Position numbers and translations under genes: made by a program | DNA from: an uncultured Acidobacteriota bacterium | GTDB lineage: Bacteria > Acidobacteriota > Blastocatellia > RBC074 | Length of the DNA stretch: 64,000 nt | Direction of reading: 5' to 3' | Assembly (NCBI GenBank): GCA_902825875.1 | Contig: CADECP010000032.1 | Location: 19,768-83,767, forward strand | Shown: piece after piece, positions 9,572 to 18,638 of the stretch | How the letters are laid out: every line of letters begins with the position of its first letter | How positions within the stretch are numbered: the first letter of the stretch is position 1 | The notes under the pieces: model-generated | The model's database searches: none | Told to the model about the DNA's origin: nothing | The model's input: the letters and a program-made list of their open reading frames with translations, nothing else

Positions 9572-10456
9572 TTACGATTTGCGCTCGACAATGAACCGCG
9601 CAATGGATTCCAGCACTTCAGTGTTTCGTTCCACATTGCGAGCGGCAGCAATGGCTTCGCGGCAAAGTCGTTCGGCCATTTCGCGCGCGCCGTGAATTCC
9701 ATACAGCGACGTGTAAGTCGCTTTATGACTGGCGGCATCTTTTCCGGCAGTTTTGCCTAATTCTTCGCTGGTGGCGGTTTCGTCCAGCAAATCATCGGCA
9801 ACCTGAAACGCCAGCCCGGCTTTTTCGCCATAAACAGTCAACGCAGCCAATTCACTTTCGTTCGCTCCGCCCAAAATCGCTCCGATGCGAATCGAGCAAC
9901 GAATGAGCGCGCCGGTTTTGCCGCGATGAATATCTTCAAGCTCCGCGCCGGTGACGGGCTTCCCTTCCGCTTGAATGTCCAGCACCTGACCGCCGATCAA
10001 AGCATTTTTCGTCGCCGACGCGCGAGCGACTTCGGAAATCACGCGCGCTTTTCGTTCCGGGTACGATGTTTCGTAATCGGCCAGCGTCACAAACGCCTGA
10101 GTCAGCAAAGCATCTCCGGCCAGAATTGCAATCGCTTCACCAAATTTGACGTGGCAAGTCGGCAAACCGCGCCGCAGATCGTCGTTGTCCATCGCGGGCA
10201 GATCGTCATGAATCAACGAATAGGTATGAATCATTTCCAGTGAACTGGCCACTGGCAACAATTCCCTCTCGCCCGCCCCAAAGACTTCACCCGCGGCAAT
10301 GGCCAAAATCGGTCGCAACCGTTTGCCGCCTGCAAATACGCTGTATCGCATAGCCTGATGAATCGTCTGCGGAGTTTCCGAGTCGGCAGGCAGCAACCGA
10401 TTCAATTCCGCGTCAATTAACTCAGCTTTGCGTTTGAAATACTGCTTGATATCCAC
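9572..10456 (-). CDS. ispA: Polyprenyl (farnesyl/geranylgeranyl) diphosphate synthase
   Basis: Trans-prenyltransferase condensing IPP with allylic diphosphates, supplying isoprenoids for quinones, undecaprenyl carrier and hopanoids. The 294-residue protein has GGKRLRPIL (about 43-51), the first Asp-rich motif [10 protein letters not shown] with the two-residue bacterial insertion (about 83-92), and the second motif [10 protein letters not shown]. This matches short-chain IspA-type enzymes; product chain length cannot be fixed by eye. It ends just before the rpmH promoter and starts 6 nt after the BNR-protein stop. A type 2 IPP isomerase lies at 51.7 kb. Confidence 0.92.
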   Translation of the reverse strand: MDIKQYFKRKAELIDAELNRLLPADSETPQTIHQAMRYSVFAGGKRLRPILAIAAGEVFGAGERELLPVASSLEMIHTYSLIHDDLPAMDNDDLRRGLPTCHVKFGEAIAILAGDALLTQAFVTLADYETSYPERKARVISEVARASATKNALIGGQVLDIQAEGKPVTGAELEDIHRGKTGALIRCSIRIGAILGGANESELAALTVYGEKAGLAFQVADDLLDETATSEELGKTAGKDAASHKATYTSLYGIHGAREMAERLCREAIAAARNVERNTEVLESIARFIVERKS

Positions 10457-10462
10457 GTGCGC

Positions 10463-13400
10463 TTACTTCCCTAAAATCACAGTCGGCGCATTATGTTTTT
10501 TCAGCGGATCGTTGACCTTCGGCAATTGTTCGCGGATGAATTTTTCGACTTCGGGTACTTTGATTTGAAACTCCGGTTGAATCTCGTCGAAGAATTCTTT
10601 CTGCGCTTTGGTCGGAGCCGCGTTGACTCCTTGAATCGTGAAAAACAGCGACGAAAGTTTTTCGCTGACTTGAGGCTTCCCGCCTCGCAACCCTCCATCG
10701 GCGCCTGCTCCGGTGGGAGTCGCCAGCTTGCCGATTTCCGCGTCAATCTGTTTGATCGAATCCGCAATGCCCGTCGCCAATTCTTTCGGCGCGTCGGGCA
10801 TTTGCGCTTTGACGGTACGATCAATTTGTTGAAGTTGTTCTTTGACATTGTCCAGCGTTCGCAAAGTCACGTTCACTTTGGACATCATTTCCTGCAGCTT
10901 CATCAAAAGATCAAACTGCTCCTGCAACTCCGCCGCAGTCACTTTGACAGTCGGATCAACGCCAACCTGAACTTTCTTTTCCTGCGATTTGTCGCCGATG
11001 ACCAACTTGATGGTGTACGTGCCCGGCAATACTTCGGGTCCGCGCGGACGGAATCCGAAACCGCCGCCGAATTGCCCCAATTGTTCCGGCGTCAATTGAC
11101 GACGTTGCGTTGCGCCGTCCATCGCCAAATCCCATGTCGCGCGGTTGAATCCTTTTTCTTTCGGAATGTTGGCGACTTCACGAATGACTTTGCCCGTCGA
11201 ATCCAACACCTGAATCTTGGCCGTCGCCTTGGCGTCGAGTTTGTCTTTCAGGAAATAAGTGATGATCGCTCCGCTGGGCGGGTTCGGTCCGGCAAAAGGT
11301 TTGTCGCCGATGCCATACCGAGTGAAGCGCGTGGTGAATCGAATCGCCGGACGAACATCGAACAGCGTAGCGTCTTTGCCGGCAATGTCCGCGTTCATCT
11401 GCTGAATCGCCGTGGCGTCGTCCAGAATCCAGAATCCGCGTCCGTGCGTGGCCAGAATCAAATCGTTTTCGCGCGGATGCACGAAGATGTCGTGAACGGC
11501 TACGCGCGGCAGATTTTTCAATCCCAGTTCGATCCAGGTTTTGCCGCCGTCGTAAGTCGCGTACAAGCCAAGTTCGGTTCCGGCGTACAGCAAGTTGGAA
11601 TTCTTCGGGTCTTCTTTCAGCGCGTGAACATAAGCTTGCGCGGGCAGATTGCCAGTGATGTTGGTGAAGCTTTTGCCACCATCGGTGGTCTTGAACACGT
11701 ACGGTTTGTAATCGTCCAGCATGTGACGGTCGAACGACACATACGCCACGTCGGCGCTCTTGGCCGAAGGTTCGACGTGCGACACCGGCGAATTCCCTGC
11801 CAAGCCCGGAACATTCTTTGTCACGTTCGACCAGTTCCTGCCGCCGTCAGTCGTCAACTGCAAATTTCCGTCATCGGTTCCAGCCCAAATCAATCCGGCT
11901 TTGGCAGGAGATTCGTTCACGCTGATGATCGTGCAGTGATATTCCGCCGTGGAGTTTTCGTTGGAGATCGAACCGCCGGGTTCTTTCAATTTCGCCGGGT
12001 CATTGGTCGTCAAATCGTTACTGATCTTTTCCCACGTCTTGCCGAAGTCCACTGATTTGAACAACACATTGCCGGCCAAATAAATCGTCGTTTTGTTGTG
12101 CGGAGAAAACACCAGCGGAGAATTCCAGTGGAAGCGATACTTTTGATTTTCCGCCGCGCCGCGTCCAGTACCTGCATAAGGCCGCAAAGATTGCTGTTCG
12201 CGGGTTCGCATATCAGTAATGGTGATGTTCCCGCCTTGCGACAAAGACAGATAAATTTCGGGATCGTCAGGATGATTCAACACTTTGAATCCGTCGCCAA
12301 ACGCAGTCATTCGCCAATCGTCATTCAAAATTCCGGCAGGTTCGCGCGTGCGGCTTGGGCCAGTCCAACTGCCATTGTCCTGCATACCGCCCATCACGTT
12401 GTAAAACGGTTGCCGGTTGTCGGCGTAAACGTGATAAGGCTGAGCCAGCGGCAGGTTATTGATGTATTCCCAAGACTCGCCTTGATCGGTGGAAACCGCT
12501 ACACCGCCGTCCTGGCCGACCCACATGCGTTTCGGGTTCAGCGGATCAATCCACATGGCGTGGTAATCAATGTGAACTTGCGGAGCTATGGCGCGGTAAG
12601 TTCGCCCGCCGTCAATCGAAGAAAAGAGCGTTGAGGAAACGGCGTACACGCGATTTTCGTTCTGCGGATCAACACGCACGTCGGTGTAATAAAACCCGCG
12701 TGAAACGATGTTCGACTGGCGGTAAACATTGCGGAAGGTGTCGCCTTTGTCATCGGAACGGAACATTGCGCCTTCTTTGGTTTCGGCGATGACGTAAATG
12801 ATATTGGGATTGCTCGGCGCGCAACGAACGCCAATGCGCCCCATCAACTTCGGCAATCCGTTGGTCAATTTCGCCCAGGTTCTGCCGCCGTCAGTCGAAC
12901 GGAACACGCCGCCTTTCTCGCTGCCGCTGACAAACGTCCATGGCTTACGCTGAAAATGCCAGACTCCGGCATACAGGATGTTCGGATTCTGCGGATCAAT
13001 GTCCATGTCCGAAATGCCGTGCTCGGCGTCTACGAACAAAGTCTTCGTCCACGACTTGCCGCCATCCGTAGTCATAAACACGCCGCGCTCTTCGTTCGGG
13101 CCGTAGTAATGCCCCATCGCTCCAACGTAGACGATGTTCGGATTGGTCGGATGAATGACGATGCGCGTGATGTACATCGTGTCTTTCAATCCCAGATGTT
13201 GCCAGGTTTTGCCGCCGTCTGTAGATTTATACACGCCATCGCCGAACGACACGCTGTTGCGCGGATTCCCTTCTCCGGTTCCAACCCAAATGACATCTGG
13301 GTTATTTGGTTCCAAAGCAATGTCGCCGATGGACAGCGTGTTTTGTTTTTCAAAAATCGGCTTCCACGTCACGCCGCCATTCGTCGTTTTCCAGACTCCG

Positions 13401-13660
13401 CCATCTGCCGCACCGACAAACACCAGATTCGGATTACCGGGAACGCTTTCGACATCGGCTACGCGACCGTCGAAGATCGCCGGACCAATGCTGCGCCATT
13501 CCAACCGCTCGAAGGTTTTGGAATCCACCGCACCATTGGCGGCGGACGAATTGGTTGGATCATTGCTGGCGACAACGAAGCTGGAAGCAACGGCAAACAC
13601 GGCTGCGGCTAAGGCCAACAGCAACGCACGACGAGAAGAAAAGTGACGACGCAAAAACAC
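10463..13660 (-). CDS. Exported Asp-box/BNR beta-propeller protein (sortilin/VPS10-like)
   Basis: Large secreted propeller protein, common in Acidobacteria and Bacteroidetes and usually annotated as glycosyl hydrolase or sortilin-like; its substrate is not known. The 1065 residues start with a basic signal peptide (FLRRHFSSRRALLLALAAAVFAVASS) and contain about eleven Asp-box repeats of the type S/T-x-D-G-G-x-T-W (for example STDGGKTW, STDGGRTW, SVDFGKTW) between about 90 and 760. These are consistent with two propellers. A C-terminal beta-rich region with IKLVIGDKSQEKKVQVGVDP and a helical tail follows. The start is GTG with a GGAGG Shine-Dalgarno 7 nt away. No catalytic motif is evident. Confidence 0.88.
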   Translation of the reverse strand: MFLRRHFSSRRALLLALAAAVFAVASSFVVASNDPTNSSAANGAVDSKTFERLEWRSIGPAIFDGRVADVESVPGNPNLVFVGAADGGVWKTTNGGVTWKPIFEKQNTLSIGDIALEPNNPDVIWVGTGEGNPRNSVSFGDGVYKSTDGGKTWQHLGLKDTMYITRIVIHPTNPNIVYVGAMGHYYGPNEERGVFMTTDGGKSWTKTLFVDAEHGISDMDIDPQNPNILYAGVWHFQRKPWTFVSGSEKGGVFRSTDGGRTWAKLTNGLPKLMGRIGVRCAPSNPNIIYVIAETKEGAMFRSDDKGDTFRNVYRQSNIVSRGFYYTDVRVDPQNENRVYAVSSTLFSSIDGGRTYRAIAPQVHIDYHAMWIDPLNPKRMWVGQDGGVAVSTDQGESWEYINNLPLAQPYHVYADNRQPFYNVMGGMQDNGSWTGPSRTREPAGILNDDWRMTAFGDGFKVLNHPDDPEIYLSLSQGGNITITDMRTREQQSLRPYAGTGRGAAENQKYRFHWNSPLVFSPHNKTTIYLAGNVLFKSVDFGKTWEKISNDLTTNDPAKLKEPGGSISNENSTAEYHCTIISVNESPAKAGLIWAGTDDGNLQLTTDGGRNWSNVTKNVPGLAGNSPVSHVEPSAKSADVAYVSFDRHMLDDYKPYVFKTTDGGKSFTNITGNLPAQAYVHALKEDPKNSNLLYAGTELGLYATYDGGKTWIELGLKNLPRVAVHDIFVHPRENDLILATHGRGFWILDDATAIQQMNADIAGKDATLFDVRPAIRFTTRFTRYGIGDKPFAGPNPPSGAIITYFLKDKLDAKATAKIQVLDSTGKVIREVANIPKEKGFNRATWDLAMDGATQRRQLTPEQLGQFGGGFGFRPRGPEVLPGTYTIKLVIGDKSQEKKVQVGVDPTVKVTAAELQEQFDLLMKLQEMMSKVNVTLRTLDNVKEQLQQIDRTVKAQMPDAPKELATGIADSIKQIDAEIGKLATPTGAGADGGLRGGKPQVSEKLSSLFFTIQGVNAAPTKAQKEFFDEIQPEFQIKVPEVEKFIREQLPKVNDPLKKHNAPTVILGK

Positions 13661-13789
13661 GGCTACACCTCCGGGAAAAGTTGATGGATTTGATTTGAGT
13701 GAATCGGAAGATCAATCGAAACGCGCTGGGAATCTACTTTGGCTGAGCTTGGTTCGTCAAATTCGCGCCACAGATAAGGATCATGAAAA

Positions 13790-14377
13790 CTAAGTGTTTG
13801 TGATGCCCGCATCTGCCAAGGCTTTATCGAGCAAATCAGAGATACTAAGTTCAGTAGCCCAATTATGCAGATAATCGTAATCAAGCCTGTCTGTCTGAAC
13901 TTTCAAAACGCCCTGAACATCATCGAGTTGCTTAGTTAATACCTCTTCGCTTTTCCGAAACCAAAGCAGCTTTTGCAAAACAATATCTTCGGCGCTGCAA
14001 AAATAAGCTGACGGAGCAGCAGGCTCACTTGTTAGAAACTCAAGTCTTCTACGCTGTTTTTCAACCTGAGCGAAACGGCTTGTCCCAAGAATAAAAATAT
14101 CCGCTTTGTATACAGAGTCCAGGTGGATCACGTTGAAAGAGCGATGGTGAGCTATCGCATCACGTACAGATTTGCCATCTATGTAGAACTCGTTCTCCAG
14201 TGCCGCAACTAAATCGTCAACCTGTGTTTCATTTAGTTCTGCAACCAAGTCTACATCTTGAGTGGAGCGTGGCCATCCATGAACTGAACTGGCAAGAGAC
14301 CCGCCAATCCAGTAAATGACACCGAGTTTCTCGAATGTTTGTGCTAATAAAAGTGCGATACGAACAGCATCTGACAT
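13790..14377 (-). CDS. Nucleotidyltransferase-fold protein (possible toxin partner)
   Basis: The 195-residue protein has a minimal nucleotidyltransferase core: YWIGGSLASSVHGWPRSTQDVDLVAEL (about 21-47), where the GGS helix start and the DVDL acidic pair fit the GS-x(n)-DxD metal and nucleotide site. A further acidic strand, KADIFIL, and a helical tail with AEDIVLQKLLWFRKS, typical of the AbiEii/DUF6036-like branch, follow. It starts 1 nt after the stop of the 93-residue protein at 14379-14660, so the two form a tight pair. Such pairs recall type IV or MenA/AbiEii-like toxin-antitoxin modules, but toxin activity is inference. Confidence 0.8.
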   Translation of the reverse strand: MSDAVRIALLLAQTFEKLGVIYWIGGSLASSVHGWPRSTQDVDLVAELNETQVDDLVAALENEFYIDGKSVRDAIAHHRSFNVIHLDSVYKADIFILGTSRFAQVEKQRRRLEFLTSEPAAPSAYFCSAEDIVLQKLLWFRKSEEVLTKQLDDVQGVLKVQTDRLDYDYLHNWATELSISDLLDKALADAGITNT

Positions 14378-14378
14378 C

Positions 14379-14660
14379 TCAATAGCCTTTCTGGTCTACA
14401 TCCCAACCAAAAGCTTTCAACATCAACTCTGGTTCAATCCGGCGCGAGGCCAACCGCAATTTCAATTCACGTTCATCAGATTGTGGGTAACGCCTACGAA
14501 TATCGTTCATTGCCAACTGACAAACTAAATCTGTTAGTTCACCTACTTGTCGCAGCTTCTTCCACACAGGCATTTTGCGATAACCCTCGATAAGCATCTG
14601 TTCAATTTCCGGCGACGTGTCCATTGCCATTGGTTTCATAGCTGAATGTTGAAGCAGCAA
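14379..14660 (-). CDS. Small conserved partner of the nucleotidyltransferase
   Basis: 93-residue helical protein of unknown function. Visible features are MDTSPEIEQMLIEGYRKMPVWKKL (about 13-36), an arginine-rich helix DIRRRYPQSDERELKLRLASRR (about 53-74), and the tail MLKAFGWDVDQKGY. I recognise this general pattern, 'SPEIEQ..IEGYR.M...KL' with 'ERELKLRLASR', from small proteins next to nucleotidyltransferases in several environmental phyla, with no assigned role. It may begin at Met8 or Met13, which would shorten it to 86 or 81 residues. The 1-nt gap to the next gene implies translational coupling and a joint role, possibly antitoxin. Confidence 0.75.
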   Translation of the reverse strand: MLLQHSAMKPMAMDTSPEIEQMLIEGYRKMPVWKKLRQVGELTDLVCQLAMNDIRRRYPQSDERELKLRLASRRIEPELMLKAFGWDVDQKGY

Positions 14661-14678
14661 ACAAGGATCGTCAACGAC

Positions 14679-16169
14679 TCAGCGATTCTTTCTGACAACG
14701 CGGTAAAACTGTTCGGTGATGTGTTCCAGTTCGTAGCGACTGCGGATCATTTCCAGCCCGGCAGCTTCGCGGCTGTTTTCGCGGACGCCGGTTTGCCAGA
14801 TTTCAGGATCGAAATCCACGAAGACTTCTCGACCAGCGAAAAAGAAATCGTCAATCGCTTTATCCAGCTTGTCGTCCGGCCAGCCGGAACCGGGCGAAAT
14901 CGTCCGCCAGTAAGGTTGAACTCCAAGTGAAGCAAAGTAATGAATCAGCGGCGAACGCTGGCCAACAATGAAGCCTGAATTCCAGGGGAGTTTTTCGACT
15001 TTGGCGATGAAGCGCAACGCGGCATTGGCATTCCATTCGGCGCTGTACAGTTCTTTGGCTTCGCGGTTCCAAGTCGCTTTGGTCAGCGCGATCAATGCCA
15101 GCAACAGAATAGCTCCGCGAACCGGGCGAAGTTTCAGCAGTTCAGCCAGACACCATCCGCTGACTGCAGCCAGTCCTAACAACCCGGTCAGCGCATAACG
15201 TGGGTTCACAGGCAAATCGTGATTGGCCAGCAAGACCAAATCAGCCAGAAATCCGCAAAGTCCGAACAACCACAACAGTCGCAATTGTTTTTTTGCCGAC
15301 AACCAAACCAACGCCAGCGGCACAATCGTCGCCACCGTAGCCGAACCGACAAACATGAACTTGCCAAAGAACCAAAGATTGTTGGCGGAAACCGGAAAGC
15401 GGCGGCGCTCTTCGGCGCTCAAGCGATACCATTTCGTCACAGCGTCCAGGTACAAGTTCCCTTCGCGCAGATACCAAAAGATCATGCCGGACGAAGCAGC
15501 CAGCGCCGTCAGCGCCAAAGCCAGCAAGATCACTCGCCACTTCACGCCGTACACCCAAGCCGCCAACGCGATGAACGGAAAGTAAAAGACGGCGAACTCG
15601 CGCACATTGGCGCTCAAGCCAATCAGAAAAGCCGCGATCAAAAATCTGCCCAGCTTCCCTGTTCGCAAACTTCGCAGCATCCACCACAGCGACCAACTCA
15701 GCATCAGGAAGCCAGGAATTTCGCTCATCGAACGTCCGCTGTAAGTGATGAAGTACGGCGAAGCGACAACGATCAAGGTTCCGAAAAACGCTGCCAGCCG
15801 ACTGGCCGATAACTCTTTGCACAGTGCGTAAATTCCGATGATGGCCACACCGGTTTGGGCGATGACTCCGTATCGCAACAGCAAGTAAGCCTGCTCTGGC
15901 GGCCAGTCGAACCAACTGTGCGCCGCCCGCCACAGCAAATGGTTGTAGTCGAGAAACAACGCGCGCCCCAATCCAAGCACGGAATACTTCCCTTCAACTA
16001 CTGCGCTGGTGTAATCGAATCCGTCCCAATCGGAAATGAATCGGTCTTGATACTTCCAGGCCAGCCACCACGAAATGCAGGCCAGCGGCAGCCAGAGGTA
16101 GAAATCAGTTTTCCAGTTGGGAGTTGGGAGTTGGGAGTTGGGAGTTGGGAGTTGGGAGTTGGGATTCAA
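14679..16169 (-). CDS. Polytopic membrane glycosyltransferase-like protein (GT39/PMT type)
   Basis: Integral membrane protein of 496 residues with about ten hydrophobic helices and an Asp-containing first extracytoplasmic loop (FISDWDGFDYTSAVVEGKYSVLG), as in GT-C fold glycosyltransferases that use polyprenyl-phosphate sugars. The acceptor is unknown. The only upstream start is TTG at 16169, and the first 18 residues (MNPNSQLPTPNSQLPTPN) are encoded by a heptanucleotide tandem array, so the true N terminus is uncertain and may vary between strains. It follows the VWFA pair in the same orientation with no obvious ribosome-binding site. Confidence 0.75.
   Translation of the reverse strand: MNPNSQLPTPNSQLPTPNWKTDFYLWLPLACISWWLAWKYQDRFISDWDGFDYTSAVVEGKYSVLGLGRALFLDYNHLLWRAAHSWFDWPPEQAYLLLRYGVIAQTGVAIIGIYALCKELSASRLAAFFGTLIVVASPYFITYSGRSMSEIPGFLMLSWSLWWMLRSLRTGKLGRFLIAAFLIGLSANVREFAVFYFPFIALAAWVYGVKWRVILLALALTALAASSGMIFWYLREGNLYLDAVTKWYRLSAEERRRFPVSANNLWFFGKFMFVGSATVATIVPLALVWLSAKKQLRLLWLFGLCGFLADLVLLANHDLPVNPRYALTGLLGLAAVSGWCLAELLKLRPVRGAILLLALIALTKATWNREAKELYSAEWNANAALRFIAKVEKLPWNSGFIVGQRSPLIHYFASLGVQPYWRTISPGSGWPDDKLDKAIDDFFFAGREVFVDFDPEIWQTGVRENSREAAGLEMIRSRYELEHITEQFYRVVRKNR
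16115..16163 (+). repeat. Heptanucleotide tandem repeat, seven perfect AGTTGGG copies
   Basis: Seven uninterrupted copies of AGTTGGG (49 bp). The G-runs every 7 nt on the plus strand could form a quadruplex. On the minus strand the array codes for repeated NSQLPTP at the start of the GT39-like protein, because 21 nt (three units) is a whole number of codons. A partial reverse-complement copy (CTCCCAACTCCCAG) lies about 60 bp downstream at roughly 16218-16231. Confidence 0.95.
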
Positions 16170-16246
16170 GTCTTCTGTTTTGCTGGGGCTTCAGCTTGAG
16201 GGCTGGAAATCAGGCTATCTCCCAACTCCCAGCCCCTATCTCCGTG

Positions 16247-17305
16247 TCAGCCTTTCGGCGCGTAATACCCTTTACGATGACGAACCTTCAGTTCTTTCAT
16301 CTCTTTGTCGGTTTTGTTCTTCAGCTTGATTTCCAGCTTGCGAAAGCTGCCGTCCGTCGCATCGTTTTTCGGTTCGTAAGCCAACAAATACTGTTGGCGA
16401 AGATCGCGTTCCAATTGAGCAAAAGCGTCTTCCATATCGCGGTTGCTTTTCGGAATGATGGCGCGCCCGCCGGTGGCTTCACAGATTTTTCGCAGCGTAC
16501 CTTCGTCAACGCCGTATCGTCCGTGATCGCCAATGCCGATGGCGTAAATCACTACTTCCGCCTTCAGAGCTTCATCAATTGCGTCGCCGATTTTCATGCG
16601 GCTGGTGGTGTCTTCGCCGTCGGTAATCAAAATGATGGTTTTGCGTCCGGGCTGGCGAGCCAGCATATCTGCACTGGTGGCGACAATCGCGTCATACATC
16701 GAAGTCCCGCCCTGCCGCGAACCGCCGTTGATCGGCGGAGTCGCTCCGCCAAACACTCCAACCGGAGGAGGCGCGACGAATTCAATTTGTTCCAAGCCAC
16801 GGCGAATCCGCGCCGGATTGGAAGACAAATCCTGCATGATGGTCGTTTCGCCTTCGAACTTCAGAACGGCGGCAGTGTCTTTGCCAAACCGAATCACCGA
16901 ATCCACAAACCGGCCTCCGGCTTCTTTCAACAGCGGCAGTGTGTATTGTTCGCTGCCGCTGACATCCACCAAAATCGCCATCGTCAACGGCAGATCGAAT
17001 TCTTTCTTGAACGCGAACACTTCCTGCGGTTGGCCGTTTTCCAGAATGACGACGTCTTCAGTAGTCAGTTCATTCAGATAACGATTCTGTTTGTCCTGCA
17101 CGCTGAACAGAATGTTGACCAGTTGAGTGCCGATTTTCAGCGTTTGCAGTTCTTCGTCTTTTTTCGGAGGTTTTTGCGGGTCCTGTTTTTGCTGCGTTTG
17201 TTTTTTGTCCTGAGCGCCAACGTAAGCCGCCGGAACAAAAACAATCGCCGCGGCCACCAACACGACGATCAAACTGACGATCCGAACTTTATTGATCTGT
17301 TTCAT
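16247..17305 (-). CDS. Exported VWFA-related protein (Acidobacterial type), copy 2
   Basis: Secreted or periplasmic protein with a von Willebrand A domain, thought to mediate metal-dependent adhesion or complex assembly; no member has a firm function. The 352 residues begin with an N-terminal membrane or signal segment (about 8-30) and a Lys/Gln-rich linker. The VWA domain carries the MIDAS motif DVSGS (in MAILVDVSGSEQ), the TSMYDAI loop and ILITDGEDT. The end, LRQQYLLAYEP...KLEIKLKN...VRHRKGYYAPKG, is the hallmark of the VWFA-related Acidobacterial family. It lies 76 nt downstream of a paralogue. Confidence 0.9.
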   Translation of the reverse strand: MKQINKVRIVSLIVVLVAAAIVFVPAAYVGAQDKKQTQQKQDPQKPPKKDEELQTLKIGTQLVNILFSVQDKQNRYLNELTTEDVVILENGQPQEVFAFKKEFDLPLTMAILVDVSGSEQYTLPLLKEAGGRFVDSVIRFGKDTAAVLKFEGETTIMQDLSSNPARIRRGLEQIEFVAPPPVGVFGGATPPINGGSRQGGTSMYDAIVATSADMLARQPGRKTIILITDGEDTTSRMKIGDAIDEALKAEVVIYAIGIGDHGRYGVDEGTLRKICEATGGRAIIPKSNRDMEDAFAQLERDLRQQYLLAYEPKNDATDGSFRKLEIKLKNKTDKEMKELKVRHRKGYYAPKG

Positions 17306-17381
17306 ACTGCCTTCTCCTTGACCGCGTCTGGCGGTTTTTTGTTGGCCGCTGGCAAAGGGGTGGCAAGCGGCTTCTGTTCAT

Positions 17382-18461
17382 CTACTGCGGATTTGCTTGC
17401 GCGCCGGTCACAGTTCGTGGCGGAGTCGCCGTGTAACCGGTCTTCGTTCTGACCTTGTAATCTTTGTGATTCGGCAAACGGACTTCGATCTTGCGATATT
17501 TGCCATCGTACTTGTTGTTGACCGGTTCGTAAGCGACGGAATACTGACTGCGAAGTTCGCGGGCAATCGCCGAAAAGCTGCGTTCGAGTTCGATAACTTC
17601 CGAAGTGAAGAACGCTCGCCCGCCGGTGTCTTCGGCCAGTCGCTTCAAATCCTTGTCTTCTTTCTTGTCCACCATTCCGGCCTGCACGCCGAAAAAGCCC
17701 GCGGCTTTGGTGCTGATGACATATACGATGGTTTCCGATCGCTGAGCGATTTCGATTGAGTCTTTCAGTTCGCGTTCGCTGACGGTGTCTTCGCCGTCTG
17801 TGATGACGACCATCGCGCGACGGCGTCCGGCCAGCGCCGGCGACAACATCTTCTCTTCGCAAATCTGATAGATCGCGTCGTACATTTTGGTTTCGCCCTG
17901 AGCTTTCACTTTGTCAATTGCTTTGGTCAGTAAATCAATGCGATTGCTGAAATCCTGGTGCAGTTCAACTTGCGAATCGAAGGTCACGAACAGCGCGCGG
18001 TCTTTGCGCGAAGTCAGCATGGTCTGCAAAAACGAAACCGCCGCATCTTTTTCAAACTTCAACTTGGGTTTGACGCTGTTCGACGTATCCATCAAAACCG
18101 CCACGTCCAACGGCAAATCGGTTTGAGCCGTCAGGTTCAAAATCTCCTGCGGCACTTTGTCTTCGAAAACCTCAAAGTCTGCCTGTTTCAGATCAACCAC
18201 ATACCGTCCGGTTTTGTTGTCGGTCACGGTGACGGCCAACCGCACGTTGACGGTGATGTACTGCTCCTTCTCAGGAACAGGGTCTTGCTGACCGGCGGGT
18301 TTGGTTTGGTCGCCGGATTTCTGCTGACCGGCGGGCGGCTGATTTTTCTGTTGGGAACTCTGCGATTGAGCCTGTTGTGCGCTGGCGGAAAACACTCCGA
18401 CGCACACTAAAACCACAACCGAAATGGCAGCCGCACAGGCAAACCAGCGACGCTTCTTCAT
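17382..18461 (-). CDS. Exported VWFA-related protein (Acidobacterial type), copy 1
   Basis: Paralogue of the next gene, 359 residues. It has an N-terminal signal segment (CAAAISVVVLVCVGVFSASA, about 8-27), then a Gln/Pro/Lys-rich spacer. The VWA domain carries the MIDAS motif DTSNS (VAVLMDTSNSVKPK), the TKMYDAI loop and MVVITDGEDTVSERE, and the family-specific C terminus LRSQYSVAYEPVNNKYDGKYRKIEVRLPN ends in TKTGYTATPP. The tandem arrangement suggests gene duplication and perhaps a heteromeric assembly. A 17-bp perfect hairpin upstream separates it from the pilin gene. Confidence 0.9.
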   Translation of the reverse strand: MKKRRWFACAAAISVVVLVCVGVFSASAQQAQSQSSQQKNQPPAGQQKSGDQTKPAGQQDPVPEKEQYITVNVRLAVTVTDNKTGRYVVDLKQADFEVFEDKVPQEILNLTAQTDLPLDVAVLMDTSNSVKPKLKFEKDAAVSFLQTMLTSRKDRALFVTFDSQVELHQDFSNRIDLLTKAIDKVKAQGETKMYDAIYQICEEKMLSPALAGRRRAMVVITDGEDTVSERELKDSIEIAQRSETIVYVISTKAAGFFGVQAGMVDKKEDKDLKRLAEDTGGRAFFTSEVIELERSFSAIARELRSQYSVAYEPVNNKYDGKYRKIEVRLPNHKDYKVRTKTGYTATPPRTVTGAQANPQ

Positions 18462-18570
18462 AACTCGACCTCCAAATTAACTGCGATGATTTCAAGGGAA
18501 TGAACGAGGCCAGGATTATAGTTTGCGCGGAAGTTGGCAGTAAAGCGGGCGAAGCTTCAGCCAAAAACAC

Positions 18571-18612
18571 TTCAGGCAGGCTTGAAGCCAAAATACTTCA
18601 AGCCTGCCTGAA
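18571..18612 (-). terminator. Hairpin between pilin and VWFA genes, likely terminator
   Basis: Perfect 17-bp inverted repeat (TTCAGGCAGGCTTGAAG and its complement) with an 8-nt loop. On the minus strand, downstream of the pilin stop, the stem is followed by GTGTTTTTGG, a weak T-rich tract. The position fits transcription termination after the pilin gene. Confidence 0.65.
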
Positions 18613-18638
18613 ATTTTGTCAGTGAAAGCGATTAAGCT

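Noticed and set aside
10493..12055. 520-codon frame antisense to the BNR protein
   Set aside because: It mirrors the codons of a well-supported Asp-box protein, has Arg/Phe-rich random-like composition and no start signal.
16115..16163. Possible CRISPR array
   Set aside because: Units are 7 bp and contiguous with no spacers; a tandem repeat only. The same applies to 54435-54476.
16124..17452. 442-codon plus-strand frame opposite the VWFA gene, starting MGVGSWELGVGSWE
   Set aside because: The opening repeats are the translated heptad array and the rest is a shadow of the VWFA gene.
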